Of a stretch of DNA of 64,000 nt, positions 1 through 13,502 are shown in pieces; position 1 is the stretch's first letter, and the number at the start of each line of letters is the position of its first letter. The stretch covers positions 434,001 to 498,000 of the forward strand of contig JAWQEG010000287.1 of assembly GCA_033782935.1 (NCBI GenBank). The letters run 5' to 3'. Under the pieces are notes generated by a model. That model ran no database searches and was not told where the DNA came from. It saw only the letters and a list, made by a program, of their open reading frames with translations. Source of the stretch: Petrolisthes cinctipes. Its lineage: Eukaryota > Arthropoda > Malacostraca > Decapoda > Porcellanidae. The translations under genes were made by a program, and so were the position numbers.

Positions 1-2349
1 TTCAGGATCAAAACACCCGAAAATTCGGTATTTCGGGGTCCTAGAAGCGATCAGTACATGCCTACTCCTAGTTAGAATGTTTTCAAGATACAGACCCAAA
101 TCATACTTAAAAATCGATATTTTAGGTGCCCAAAAGTCGATATGTGCATGCATCTTCAGTACCCCCCAAAATATTTTGGGGTCCCAGAAGCGATCTGTAC
201 ATGCCTACTCAGTGCTAGAATATTTTCAAAATATAGACCCAAAACATGCTAGAAATAGATATTTCAGGTGCCGAAAGTCGATATCTCAATTTCAGGCCCA
301 AAACACCCGAAAATCCGATATTTTGGAGTCCCAGACTCCGTGTTAGAGTATTTTCAAAATACAGGCCCAAATTACTGTATACTGAAAATCGATCTTTTAG
401 GTGCCCAAAGTCGCTTATATCTCAAATTCAGGCTGCAAACACCCGAAAATTCGATATTTTGAGGTCCCAGAAGCGATCTGTATATGCCTACTCAGTGTTA
501 GAGTATTTTCAAAATACAGGCTCAAAACATGCTGAAAATCGATATTTTAGGTGCCCAAAAGTCGATATGTGCATGCATCTTCAGTACCCGTTTATATATC
601 AAATTCAGGCTCAAAACACCCGAAAATTCGATATTTCTGGGTCCCAGAAGCGATCTGTACATGCCTACTCAGTGCTAGAATATTTTCAAAATATAGACCC
701 AAAACATGCTAGAAATAGATATTTTAGGTGCCCAAAGTCGATATCTCAAATTCAGGCCCAAAACACCCGAAAATCCGATATTTTGGAGTCCCAGAAGCAA
801 TCTGTACATGCCTACTCCGTGTTAGAGTATTTTCAAAATACAGGCCCAAATTACTGTATACTGAAAATTGATCTTTTAGGTGCCCAAAGTCGATATGTGC
901 ATGCATCTTCTGTTTCCGTTTATATCTCAAATTCAGGTTCCTAACACCCGGAAATTCGATATTTTGGGGTCCCAGAAGCGATCTGTAAATGCCTATTCAG
1001 ATACAGGCCCAAAACATGCTGAAAATCGATATTTTTGGTGCCCCAAGACAATATGTGTATGCATCTTCTGCAACCGTTTATATTCCAAATTCAACCCCAA
1101 AACACCCGAAAATTCGATATTTTTCGGTCCCAGAAGCGATCTGTACATGCCTACTCAGTGCTAGAATGTTTTCAAAATATAGGCTCAAAACATGCTAAAA
1201 ATCGATATTTTTAGTGTCCAAAGTCAATCTTCTGTACCCGTTTATATCCTAAATTCAGGCTCAAAACACCCGAAATATCGGTATTTTTGGGTCCTAGAAG
1301 CGATATGTACATGCCTACTCCTAGTTAGAATATTTTCAAGATAAAGACCTAAAACATGCTCAAAATCGATATTTTAGGTGCCCATAAGTCGATATGTGCA
1401 TGCATCTTCAGTACCCGTTTATATCTCAAATTCAGGCTCAAAACACCAGCAAATTCGATATTTTGAGGTCCCAGAAGCGATGTGTACATTCCTACCCCGT
1501 GTTAGAGTATTTTCTAAATACAGGCTCAAAACATGCTCAAAATCGATATTTTAAGTGTCCAAAGTCGATATGTGCATACATCTTCTGTACCCGTTTATAT
1601 CTCAAATTCAGGCTCAAAACACCCGAAAATTCGGTATTTTTGGGTCCTAGAAGAGATCTGTACATGCCTACTCCTAGTAAGAATGTTTTCAAGATACAGA
1701 CCCAAAACATGCTCAAAATCGATATTTTAGGAGCCCAAAAGTCGATATGTGCATGCATCTTCTGTACCCGTTTATATCTCAAATTCAGGCCCAAAACACC
1801 TGAAAATTCGATATTTTGGGGTTCCAGAAGCGATCTGTACATGCCTACTCAGTGCTAGAATGTTTTCAAAATTTAGGCACAAAACATGCTTAAAATCGAT
1901 ATTTTAAGTGTCCATAGTCGATATGTGCATGTATCTTCTGTACCCGTTTATAATTCATTTTCAACCTCAAAACACCCAAAAATTCGATATTTTTGGGTTC
2001 CAGAAGCGATCTGTACATGCCTACTCAGTGCTAGAATGTTTTCAAAATATAGGCTCAAAACATGCTAAAAATCGATATATTTAGTGTCAAAAGTCGATCT
2101 TCTGTACCCGTTTATATCTTAAATTCAGGCTCAAAACACTCGAAAATTCGGTATTTTTGGATCCTAGAAGCGATATGTACATGCCTACTCCTAGTTAGAA
2201 TGTTTTCAAGATACAGAACCAAAACATGCTCAAAATCGATATTTTCGGTGCCCAAAAGTTGATATGTGCATGCATCTTCAGTACCCGTTTATATCTCAAA
2301 TTCAGGTTCAAAACACCCGAAAATTCGATATTTTTTGGTCCCAGAAGCG
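1..2349 (+). repeat. Block P, copy 1
   Basis: About thirteen monomers of mixed length, including 147-, 158-, 164- and 181-bp types and the three-deletion cluster. Bases 1-1,577 recur at 4,953-6,529 (shift 4,952), and about 561-2,284 recur at 13,427-15,150 (shift 12,866) and 28,786-30,509 (shift 28,225). The first difference from copy 2 at the right end is base 1,578 (A against G at 6,530). The block is cut by the window start. No gene is present. Confidence 0.85.
155..430 (+). repeat. Diagnostic cluster of three rare monomer deletions
   Basis: Three uncommon deletions occur close together: 35 bp where AGTACCC joins CCCAAAATATTTTGG (about 160-180), 19 bp where CCCAGA joins CTCCGTG (about 332-340), and 26 bp where GTCG joins CTTATATC (about 411-420). 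The same trio in the same order occurs at about 3,470-3,750, 5,105-5,380, 27,170-27,450 and 32,200-32,480. Independent recurrence of three such events is implausible, so these five places descend from one ancestral segment. A copy-specific extra T lies at about 27,338 (ATTTTTGGAG), and CTAAATATAG is shared only by the 27-kb and 32-kb copies. Confidence 0.88.
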
Positions 2350-4946
2350 ATCTGTACATGCCTACTCCGTATTAGAGTATTTTCAAAATACAGGCCCAAA
2401 ACATACTGAAAATCGATCTTTTATGTGCCCAAAAGTCGATATGTGAATGCATCTTCTGTACCCATTTATATCTCAAATTCAGGTTCCAAACACCCGGAAA
2501 TTCGATATTTTGGGGTCCCAGAAGTGATCTGTACTGGCCTATTCAGATACAGGCCCAAAACATGCTGAAAATCGATATATTAAGTGCCCAAAGTCAATAT
2601 GTGCATGCATCTTCTGTACCCGTTTATATCTCAAATTCAGGCTCAAAATACCCGAAAATTTGATATTTTGGAGTCCCAGAAGCGATATGTACATGCCTAC
2701 TCCGTGTTAGAGCATTTTCAAAATACAGGCCCAAAACATACTGAAAATCGATCTTTTATGTGCCCAAAAGTCGATATGTGAATGCATCTTCTGTACCCAT
2801 TTATATCTCAAATTCAGGTTCCAAACACCCGGAAATTCGATATTTTGGAGTCCTAGAAGCGATCTGTACATGCCTACTCAGTGCTAGAATATTTTCAAAA
2901 TATAGACCCAAAACCTGCTAGAAATAGATATTTTAGGTGCCCTAAGTCGATATCTCAAATTCAGGCCCAAAACACCCGAAAATCCGATATTTTGGAGTCC
3001 CAGAAGCGATCTGTACATGCCTACTTCGTGTTAGAGTATTTTGAAAATACAGGCCCAAATTACTGTACACTGAAAATCGATCTTTTAGGTGCCCAAAGTC
3101 GATATGTGCATGCATCTTCTGTTTCCGTTTATATCTCAAATTCAGGCTCAAAACACCCGAAAATTCGATATTTTGGAGTCCCAGAAGCGATATGTACATG
3201 CTTACTCCGTGTTAGAGTATTTTCAAAATATAGGCTCAAAACATGCTAAAAATCGATATTTTAAGTGTCCAAAGTCGATATGTGCATGCATCTTCTGTAC
3301 CCGTTTATATCTCAAATTCAGGATCAAAACACCCGAAAATTCGGTATTTCGGGGTCCTAGAAGCGATCAGTACATGCCTACTCCTAGTTAGAATGTTTTC
3401 AAGATACAGACCCAAATCATACTTAAAAATCGATATTTTAGGTGCCCAAAAGTCGATATGTGCATGCATCTTCCGTACCCCCCAAAATATTTTGTGGTCC
3501 CAGAAGCGATCTGTACATGCCTACTCAGTGCTAGAATATTTTCAAAATATAGATCCAAAACATGCTAGAAATAGATATTTTAGGTGCCGAAAGTCGATAT
3601 CTCAATTTCAGGCCCAAAACACCCGAAAATCCGATATTTTGGAGTCCCAGACTCCGTGTTAGAGTATTTTCAAAATACAGGCCCAAATTACTGTATACTG
3701 AAAATCGATCTTTTAGGTGCCCAAAGTCGCTTATATCTCAAATTCAGGCTGAAAACACCCGAAAATTCGATATTTTGATGTCCCAGAAGCGATCTGTATA
3801 TGCCTACTCCGTGTTAGAGTATTTTCAAAATACAGGCCCAAAACATGCTGAAAATCGATATTTTAGGTGCCCAAAAGTCGATATGTGCATGCATCTTCAG
3901 TACCCGTTTATATATCAAATTCAGGCTCAAAACACCCGAAAATTCGATATTTCTGGGTCCCAGAAGCGATCTGTACATGCCTACTCAGTGCTAGAATATT
4001 TTCAAAATATAGACCCAAAACATGCTAGAAATAGATATTTTAGGTGCCCAAAGTCGATATCTCAAATTCAGGCCCAAAACACCCGAAAATCCGATATTTT
4101 GGAGTCCCAGAAGCGATCTGTACATGCCTACTCCGTGTTAGAGTATTTTCAAAATACAGGCCCAAATTACTGTATACTGAAAATCGATATTTTAGGTGCC
4201 CAAAGTCAATATGTGCATGCATCTTCTGTACCCGTTTATATCTCAAATTCAGGCACAAAATACCCGAAAATTCGATATTTTGGAGTCCCAGAAGCGATCT
4301 GTACATGCCTACTCAGTGCTAGAATATTTTCAAAATATAGACCCAAAACATGCTCAAAATCGATATTTTAAGTGTCCAAAGTCAATATGTGCATGCATCT
4401 TCTGTACCCGTTTATATCTCAAATTCAGGATCAAAACACCCGAAAATTCGGTATTTCGGGGTCCTAGAAGCGATCAGTACATGCCTACTCCTAGTTAGAA
4501 TGTTTTCAAGATACAGACCCAAAACATACTTAAAAATCGATATTTTAGGTGCCCAAAGTCAATATGTGCATGCATCTTCTGTACCCGTTTATATCTCAAA
4601 TTCAGGCTCAAAATACCCGAAAATTCGATATTTTTGAGTCCCAGAAGCGATCTGTACATGCCTACTCAGTGCTAGAATATTTTCAAAATATAGACTCAAA
4701 ACATGCTCAAAATCGATATTTTAAGTGTCCAAAGTCAATATGTGCATGCATCTTCTGTACCCGTTTATATCTCAAATTCAGGCTCAAAACACCCGAAATT
4801 TCGATATTTTGGAGTCCCAGAAGCGATATGTACATGCTTACTCCGTGTTAGAGTATTTTCAAAATATAGGCTCAAAACATGCTAAAAATCGATATTTTAA
4901 GTGTCCAAAGTCGATATGTGCATGCATCTTCTGTACCCGTTTATAT
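2350..4946 (+). repeat. Block T, copy 1
   Basis: This 2.6-kb segment recurs at 26,048-28,645 (shift 23,698, then 23,699 after a single-base insertion near 27,338). Its left limit is set by base 2,349 (G against T at 26,047), its right limit by 4,947 (A against C at 28,646). Part of it recurs in a third copy from 31,449. It contains the three-deletion cluster and so overlaps in ancestry with block P: bases 3,317 to about 4,186 resemble 1-870. No gene is present. Confidence 0.85.
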
Positions 4947-6529
4947 ATCGAATTCAGGATCAAAACACCCGAAAATTCGGTATTTCGGGGTCCTAGAAGC
5001 GATCAGTACATGCCTACTCCTAGTTAGAATGTTTTCAAGATACAGACCCAAATCATACTTAAAAATCGATATTTTAGGTGCCCAAAAGTCGATATGTGCA
5101 TGCATCTTCAGTACCCCCCAAAATATTTTGGGGTCCCAGAAGCGATCTGTACATGCCTACTCAGTGCTAGAATATTTTCAAAATATAGACCCAAAACATG
5201 CTAGAAATAGATATTTCAGGTGCCGAAAGTCGATATCTCAATTTCAGGCCCAAAACACCCGAAAATCCGATATTTTGGAGTCCCAGACTCCGTGTTAGAG
5301 TATTTTCAAAATACAGGCCCAAATTACTGTATACTGAAAATCGATCTTTTAGGTGCCCAAAGTCGCTTATATCTCAAATTCAGGCTGAAAACACCCGAAA
5401 ATTCGATATTTTGAGGTCCCAGAAGCGATCTGTATATGCCTACTCAGTGTTAGAGTATTTTCAAAATACAGGCTCAAAACATGCTGAAAATCGATATTTT
5501 AGGTGCCCAAAAGTCGATATGTGCATGCATCTTCAGTACCCGTTTATATATCAAATTCAGGCTCAAAACACCCGAAAATTCGATATTTCTGGGTCCCAGA
5601 AGCGATCTGTACATGCCTACTCAGTGCTAGAATATTTTCAAAATATAGACCCAAAACATGCTAGAAATAGATATTTTAGGTGCCCAAAGTCGATATCTCA
5701 AATTCAGGCCCAAAACACCCGAAAATCCGATATTTTGGAGTCCCAGAAGCAATCTGTACATGCCTACTCCGTGTTAGAGTATTTTCAAAATACAGGCCCA
5801 AATTACTGTATACTGAAAATTGATCTTTTAGGTGCCCAAAGTCGATATGTGCATGCATCTTCTGTTTCCGTTTATATCTCAAATTCAGGTTCCTAACACC
5901 CGGAAATTCGATATTTTGGGGTCCCAGAAGCGATCTGTAAATGCCTATTCAGATACAGGCCCAAAACATGCTGAAAATCGATATTTTTGGTGCCCCAAGA
6001 CAATATGTGTATGCATCTTCTGCAACCGTTTATATTCCAAATTCAACCCCAAAACACCCGAAAATTCGATATTTTTCGGTCCCAGAAGCGATCTGTACAT
6101 GCCTACTCAGTGCTAGAATGTTTTCAAAATATAGGCTCAAAACATGCTAAAAATCGATATTTTTAGTGTCCAAAGTCAATCTTCTGTACCCGTTTATATC
6201 CTAAATTCAGGCTCAAAACACCCGAAATATCGGTATTTTTGGGTCCTAGAAGCGATATGTACATGCCTACTCCTAGTTAGAATATTTTCAAGATAAAGAC
6301 CTAAAACATGCTCAAAATCGATATTTTAGGTGCCCATAAGTCGATATGTGCATGCATCTTCAGTACCCGTTTATATCTCAAATTCAGGCTCAAAACACCA
6401 GCAAATTCGATATTTTGAGGTCCCAGAAGCGATGTGTACATTCCTACCCCGTGTTAGAGTATTTTCTAAATACAGGCTCAAAACATGCTCAAAATCGATA
6501 TTTTAAGTGTCCAAAGTCGATATGTGCAT
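4947..6529 (+). repeat. Block P, copy 2 (partial)
   Basis: Bases 4,953-6,529 match 1-1,577 almost base for base; one difference is GGCTGCAAAC near 442 against GGCTGAAAAC near 5,394. The copy then leaves block P in register and continues as a monomer with GGATCAAAAC, AAAAATCGG and TCCTTTATGCG, marks of block U. The switch falls within homologous monomer sequence, as expected from unequal exchange or conversion. Confidence 0.85.
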
Positions 6530-7876
6530 GCATCTTCTGTACCCGTTTATATCTCAAATTCAGGATCAAAACACCCGAAAAATCGGTATTTCGGGGTCCT
6601 TTATGCGATCAGTACATGCCTACTCCTAGTTAGAATGTTTTCAAGATACAGACCCAAAACATACTTAAAAATCGATATTTTAGGTGACCAAAAGTCGATA
6701 TGGGCATGCATCTTCAGTACCCGTTTATATCTCAAATTCAGGCTGAAAAAACCCGAAAATTCGATATTTTGAGGTTCCAGAAGCGATCCTTACATGCCTA
6801 GTCAGTGCTAGAATGTTTTCAAAATATAGGCTGAAAACATGCTAAAAATCGATATTTTAAGTGACCAAAGTCGATATGTGCCTGAATCTTCTGTACCCGT
6901 TTATATATCAAATTCAGGCTCAAAACACCCGAAAATTCGGTATTTCGGGGTCCTAGAAGCGATCTGTACATGCCTACTCCTAGTTAGAATGTTTTCATGA
7001 TACATACCAAAAACATGCTCGAAATCGATATTTTAGATGCCCAAAAGTCAATATGTGCATTCAACTTCAATACCCGTTTATATCTCAAATTCAGGCTCAA
7101 AACACTCGAAAATTTGATATTTTGAGGTTCCAGAAGCGATCTCCACATGCCTACTCCGTGTTAGATTATTTTCAAATTACAGGCCCAAAACATACTAAAA
7201 ATCGATCTTTTAGGTGACCAAAAGTCGATATGTGTATGCATCTTCTGTACCCGTTTATATCTCAAATTCAACCCCAAAACACTCGAAAATTCGATATTTT
7301 TGGGTCCCAGAAGCGATCTGTACATGCCTACTCAGTGCTAGAATGTTTTCAAAATTTAGGCTCAAAACATGCTTAAAATCGATATTTTAAATGTCCATAG
7401 TCGATATGTGCATATATCTTCTGTACCCGTTTATATCTCAAATTCAACCTCAAAACACCCTAAAATTCGATATTTTTGGGTGCCAGAAGCGATCTGTGCA
7501 TGCCTACTCAGTGCTTGAATGTTTTCTAAATATAGGCTCAAAACATGCTAAAAATCGATATTTTTAGTGTCAAAAGTCGATCTTCTGTACCCGTTTATAT
7601 CTTAAATTCAGGCTCAAAACACTCGAAAAATCGGTATTTTTGGATCCTAGAAGCGATATGTACATGCCTACTCCTAGTTAGAATGTTTTCAAGATACAGA
7701 CCCAAAACATGCTCAAAATCGATATTTTAGGTGCCCAAAAGTTGATATGTGCATGCTTCTTCTGTACCCGTTTATATCTCAAATTCAGGCTCAAAACACC
7801 CGAAAATTCGATATTTTGGGGTCCCAGAAGCGATCTGTACATACCTACTCACTGCTAGAATATTTTCAAAATATAG
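6497..7876 (+). repeat. Block U, copy 1
   Basis: Recurs at 17,086-18,465 (shift 10,589) and, as part of block Q copy 2, at about 33,405-34,784. Distinctive marks shared by all three are TCCTTTATGCGATCAG, ATATGGGCATGC, TGATACATACC, and GATCTCCACATGCC. Single differences include GATCCTTAC near 6,787 in this copy against GATCTGTAC in the others. Confidence 0.82.
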
Positions 7877-9863
7877 GCTCAAAACATGCTCAAAATCGAT
7901 ATTTTAGGTGCCCAAAAGTTGATATGTGCATGCATCTTCAGTGCCCGTTTATATCTCAAATTCAGGCTTAAAACACCCGAAAATTTGATATTTTGGAGTC
8001 CCAGAAGCGATATGTACATGCCTACTCCGTGTTAGAGTATTTTCAAAATACAGGCCCAAAACATACTGAAAATCGATCTTTTAGGTGCCCAAAAGTTGAT
8101 ATGTGTGTGCATCTTCTGGTCCCGTTTATATCTCAAATTCATGCTCCAAACACCCGAAAATTCGATATTTTGGGGTCCCAAAAGCGATCTGTACATGCCT
8201 ACTCAGTGCTAGAACATTTTCAAAATATAGACCCAAAACATGCTAAAAATCGATATTTTAGGTGCCTAGAGACGATATATCAAATTCAAGCCCAAAACAC
8301 CGGAAAATTCGATATTTTAGGGTCCCAGAAGCGATCTGTACATGCCTACTCCGTGTTAGAGTATTTTCGTAATACAGGCCCAAAACATACTGAAAATCGA
8401 TCTTTTAGGTGCCCAAAAGTCGATATGTGCATGCATCTTCGGTACCCGTTTATATCTCAAATTCAGGCTCCAAACACCCGAAAATTTGATATTTTGGGGT
8501 CCCAGAAGCGATCTGTACATGCCTAATCAGATACAGGCCCAAAACATGCTGAAAATCGATATTTTTGGTGCCCAAAGTCAATATTTGTATGCATCGTCTG
8601 AACCCGTTTATATCCCAAATTCAACCACGAATCACCTGAAAATTCGATATTTTTAAGTCCCAGAAGCAATTTGTACATGCCTACTCAGTGCTAGAGTGTT
8701 TTCAAAACATAGGCTCAAAACATGCTAAAAATCGATATTTTAAGTGTCCAAAGTCGATATGTGCATGCATCTTCTGTACCCGTTTATTTCTCAAATTGAG
8801 GGTCAAAACACCCTAAAATTCGGTATTTTTTGGTCCTAGAAGCGATCTGTACATGACTACTCCTAGTTATAATGTTTTCAAGATACAGACCCAAAACATG
8901 CTAAAAATCGATATTTTCGGTGCCCAAAAGTCGATATTTGCATGCATCATCAGTACCCGTTTATATTTCAAATTCAGGCTCAAAACACTCGAAAATTCGA
9001 TATTTTGGGGTCCCAGAAGCGATCTGTACATGCCTACTTCGTGTTAGAGTATTTTCAAAATACAGGCCCAAAACATGCTAAAAAAAAATATTTTAGGTGC
9101 CCAAAGTCGATAACTCAAATAAAGGCCCAAAACACCCGAAAATTCGATATTTTGGGGTCCCAGAAGCGATCTGTACATGCCTACTCCGTGTTAGAGTATT
9201 TTCAAAATACAGGCCGAAAACATACTGAAAATCGATCTTTTAGTTGCCCAAAAGTCGATATGTGTATGCATCTTATGTACCCGTTTATATCTCAAATTTA
9301 AGCTCAAAACACCCGAAAATTCGATATTTTTGGGTCCCTGAAGCGATCTGTACATGCCTACTTCGTGTTAGAGTATTTTCAAAATACAGGCCCAAAACAA
9401 GCTAAAAAATATTATTTTAGGTGCCCAAAGTCGATATCTCAAATTAAGCACCAAAACACCCGAAAATTCGATATTTTGGGGTCCCAGAAGCTAACTGTAC
9501 ATGCCTACTCTGTGTTAGAGTATTTTCAAAATATAGGCCCAAATCATGCTGAAAATCGATATTTTAGGTGCCCAAAGTCAATATGTGCATGCATCTTCAG
9601 TACCCGTTTATATCTCAAATTCAGGCTCAAAACACCCGAAAATTCGATATTTTGGGGTACTTGAAGCGATCTGTACATGCCTACTCCGTGTTAGAGTATT
9701 TTCAAAATACAGGCCCAAAACATACTGAAAATCGATATTTTAGGTGCCCAAAGTCAATATGTGCATGCATCTTCTGTACCCGTTCATATCTCAAATTCAG
9801 GCTCAAAACACCCGAACATTCAATATTTTGGGGTCCCAGAAGCGATCTGTACATACCTACTCA
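7867..9863 (+). repeat. Block S, copy 1
   Basis: About 2.0 kb that recurs at 19,955-21,951 (shift 12,088). Shared private marks include TGTGTGCATCTTCTGGTCC, GCTAAAAAAAAATATT, CAAGCTAAAAAATATTATT and GGGGTACTTGAAG. Differences are scattered single bases, such as ACGAATCACC near 8,628 against ACGAAACACC near 20,716. The right limit is base 9,864 (C against T). Confidence 0.83.
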
Positions 9864-12011
9864 CTGCTAGAATATTTTCAAAATATAGTCCCAAAACATG
9901 CTAAAAATCGATATTTTTAGTGTCAAAAGTCGATCTTCTGTACCCGTTTATATCTTAAATTCAGGCTCAAAACACTCGAAAAATCGGTATTTTTGGATCC
10001 TAGAAGCGATATGTACATGCCTACTCCTAGTTAGAATGTTTTCAAGATACAGACCCAAAACATGCTCAAAATCGATATTTTAGGTGCCCAAAAGTTGATA
10101 TGTGCATGCTTCTTCTGTACCCGTTTATATCTCAAATTCAGGCTCAAAACACCCGAAAATTCGATATTTTGGGGTCCCAGAAGCGATCTGTACATACCTA
10201 CTCACTGCTAGAATATTTTCAAAATATAGTCCCAAAACATGCTAAAAATCGATATTTTAGGTGCCCAAAGTCGATTTCTCAATTTCAGGCCCAAAACACC
10301 CAAAAATTCGATATTTTGGGGTCCCAGAAGCTATCTGTACATGCTTACTCCGTATTAGAGTATTTTCAAAATACAGGCCCAAAACATACTGAAAATCGAT
10401 CTTTTATGTGCCCAAAAGTCGATATGTGAATGCATCTTCTGTACCCGTTTATATCTCAAATTCAAGTTCCAAACACCCGGATATTCGATATTTTGGGGTC
10501 CCAGAAGTGATCTGTACTGGCCTATTCAGATACAGGCCCAAAACATGCTGAAAATCGATATTTTAAGTGCCCAAAGTCAATATGTGCATGCATCTTCTGT
10601 ACCCGTTTATATCTCAAATTCAGGCTTAAAACACCCGAAAATTCGATATTTTGGAGTCCCAGAAGCGATATGTACATGCTTACTCCGTGTTAGAGTATTT
10701 TCAAAATATAGGCTCAAAACATGCTAAAAATCGATATTTTAAGTGTCCAAAGTCGATATGTGCATGCATCTTCTGTACCCGTTTATATCTCAAATTCAGG
10801 ATCAAAACACCCGAAAAATCGGTATTTCGGGGTCCTTTATGCGATCAGTACATGCCTACTCCTAGTTAGAATGTTTTCAAGATACAGACCCAAAACATTC
10901 TCAAAAATCGATATTTTAGGTGCCCAAAAGTCGATATGGGCATGCATCTTCAGTACCCGTTTATATCTCAAATTCAGGCAGAAAACACCCAAATATTCGA
11001 TATTTTGAGGTTCCAGAAGCGATCTGTACATGCCTACTCCGTGTTAGAATATTTTCAAAATACAGGCCCAAAACATGCTGAAAATCGATATTTTAGGTGC
11101 CAAAAGTCGATATGTGCATGCATCTTCAGTACCCGTTTATATATCAAATTCAGGCTCAAAACACCCGAAAATTCGATATTTTGGGGTCCCAGAAGCGATC
11201 TGTACATGCTTACTCAGTGCTAGAATATTTTCAAAATATAGACCCAAAACATGCTAGAAATAGATATTTTAGGTGCCCAAAGTCGATATCTCAAATACAG
11301 GCCCAAAACACCCGAAAATCCGATATTTTGGAGTCCCAGAAACGATCTGTACATGCCTACTCCGTGTTAGAGTATTTTAAAAAAACAGGCCCAAATTACT
11401 GTATACTGAAAATCGATCCTTTAGGTGCCCAAAGTCGATATGTGCATGCATCTTCTGTTTCCGTTTATATCTCAAATTCAGGTTACTAACACCCGGAAAT
11501 TCTATATTTTGGGGTCCCAGAAGCGATCTGTACATGCCTACTCAGATACAGGCCCAAAACATGCTGAAAATCTATATTTTAGGCGCCCAAAGTCGATATG
11601 TGTATGCATGTTCAGCAACCGTTTATATCCCAAATTTAACCTCAAAACACCCGAAAATTCGATATTTTAGGGTCCCAGAAGCGATCTGTACATGCCTTCT
11701 CAGGGCTAGAATGTTTTCAAAATATAGGCTCAAAACATGCTCAAAATCGATATTTTAGGTGCCCAAAAGTTGATATGTGCATGCATCTTCAGTGCCCGTT
11801 TATATCTCAAATTCAGGCTTAAAACACCCGAAAATTTGATATTTTGGAGTCCCAGAAGCGATATGTACATGCCTACTCCGTGTTAGAGTATTTTCAAAAT
11901 ACAGGCCCAAAACATACTGAAAATCGATCTTTTAGGTGCCCAAAAGTTGATATGTGTGTGCATCTTCTGGTCCCGTTTATATCTCAAATTCATGCTCCAA
12001 ACACCCGAAAA
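9691..12011 (+). repeat. Block R, tandem unit 1 (2,321 bp)
   Basis: This 2,321-bp unit is directly followed by a second copy starting at 12,012. Its left part (9,691-11,181) matches 12,012-13,502 with a constant shift of 2,321. Its sequence from 9,893 onward also matches 18,129-20,251 (shift 8,236-8,237), inside block Q. Its right end carries the left edge of block S (GTGTGTGCATC at 11,954), and stops abruptly in mid-monomer at the junction with unit 2. Confidence 0.85.
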
Positions 12012-13502
12012 TTAGAGTATTTTCAAAATACAGGCCCAAAACATACTGAAAATCGATATTTTAGGTGCCCAAAGTCAATATGTGCATGCATCTTCTGTAC
12101 CCGTTCATATCTCAAATTCAGGCTCAAAACACCCGAACATTCAATATTTTGGGGTCCCAGAAGCGATCTGTACATACCTACTCACTGCTAGAATATTTTC
12201 AAAATATAGTCCCAAAACATGCTAAAAATCGATATTTTTAGTGTCAATAGTCGATCTTCTGTACCCGTTTATATCTTAAATTCAGGCTCAAAACACTCGA
12301 AAAATCGGTATTTTTGGATCCTAGAAGCGATATGTACATGCCTACTCCTAGTTAGAATGTTTTCAAGATACAGACCCAAAACATGCTCAAAATCGATATT
12401 TTAGGTGCCCAAAAGTTGATATGTGCATGCTTCTTCTGTACCCGTTTATATCTCAAATTCAGGCTCAAAACACCCGAAAATTCGATATTTTGGGGTCCCA
12501 GAAGCGATCTGTACATACCTACTCACTGCTAGAATATTTTCAAAATATAGTCCCAAAACATGCTAAAAATCGATATTTTAGGTGCCCAAAGTCGATTTCT
12601 CAATTTCAGGCCCAAAACACCCAAAAATTCGATATTTTGGGGTCCCAGAAGCTATCTGTACATGCCTACTCCGTATTAGAGTATTTTCAAAATACAGGCC
12701 CAAAACATACTGAAAATCGATCTTTTATGTGCCCAAAAGTCGATATGTGAATGCATCTTCTGTACCCGTTTATATCTCAAATTCAAGTTCCAAACACCCG
12801 GAAATTCGATATTTTGGGGTCCCAGAAGTGATCTGTACTGGCCTATTCAGATACAGGCCCAAAACATGCTGAAAATCGATATTTTAAGTGCCCAAAGTCA
12901 ATATGTGCATGCATCTTCTGTACCCGTTTATATCTCAAATTCAGGCTTAAAACACCCGAAAATTCGATATTTTGGAGTCCCAGAAGCGATATGTACATGC
13001 TTACTCCGTGTTAGAGTATTTTCAAAATATAGGCTCAAAACATGCTAAAAATCGATATTTTAAGTGTCCAAAGTCGATATGTGCATGCATCTTCTGTACC
13101 CGTTTATATCTCAAATTCAGGATCAAAACACCCGAAAAATCGGTATTTCGGGGTCCTTTATGCGATCAGTACATGCCTACTCCTAGTAAGAATGTTTTCA
13201 AGATACAGACCCAAAACATTCTCAAAAATCGATATTTTAGGTGCCCAAAAGTCGATATGGGCATGCATCTTCAGTACCCGTTTATATCTCAAATTCAGGC
13301 AGAAAACACCCAAATATTCGATATTTTGAGGTTCCAGAAGCGATCTGTACATGCCTACTACGTGTTAGAATATTTTCAAAATACAGGCCCAAAACATGCT
13401 GAAAATCGATATTTTAGGTGCCAAAAGTCGATATGTGCATGCATCTTCAGTACCCGTTTATATATCAAATTCAGGCTCAAAACACCCGAAAATTCGATAT
13501 TT
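12012..13502 (+). repeat. Block R, tandem unit 2 (partial)
   Basis: Matches 9,691-11,181. The junction at 12,011/12,012 is out of register: CCCGAAAA-TTAGAGTATT joins two unlike places of the monomer, so ATCGAT boxes at 11,923 and 12,052 are only 129 bp apart. The duplication was therefore made by an exchange at a short match, not at homologous positions. The unit ends by passing into block P between about 13,427 and 13,502; the mark GATATTTCTGGG at 13,498 belongs to block P. Confidence 0.83.

Noticed and set aside
724..930. Minus-strand open frames of 60-125 codons
   Set aside because: They are the complement of the same monomers and recur wherever the corresponding monomer pair recurs.
3562..4371. 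Long open frames (for example 269 codons here, 279 codons at 18,887-19,726, 250 codons at 22,276-23,028) as protein-coding genes
   Set aside because: The predicted peptides are translations of the satellite monomer, recur in all three plus-strand frames and are broken by every usual 176-bp period. No conserved domain is recognisable and no gene context is visible.
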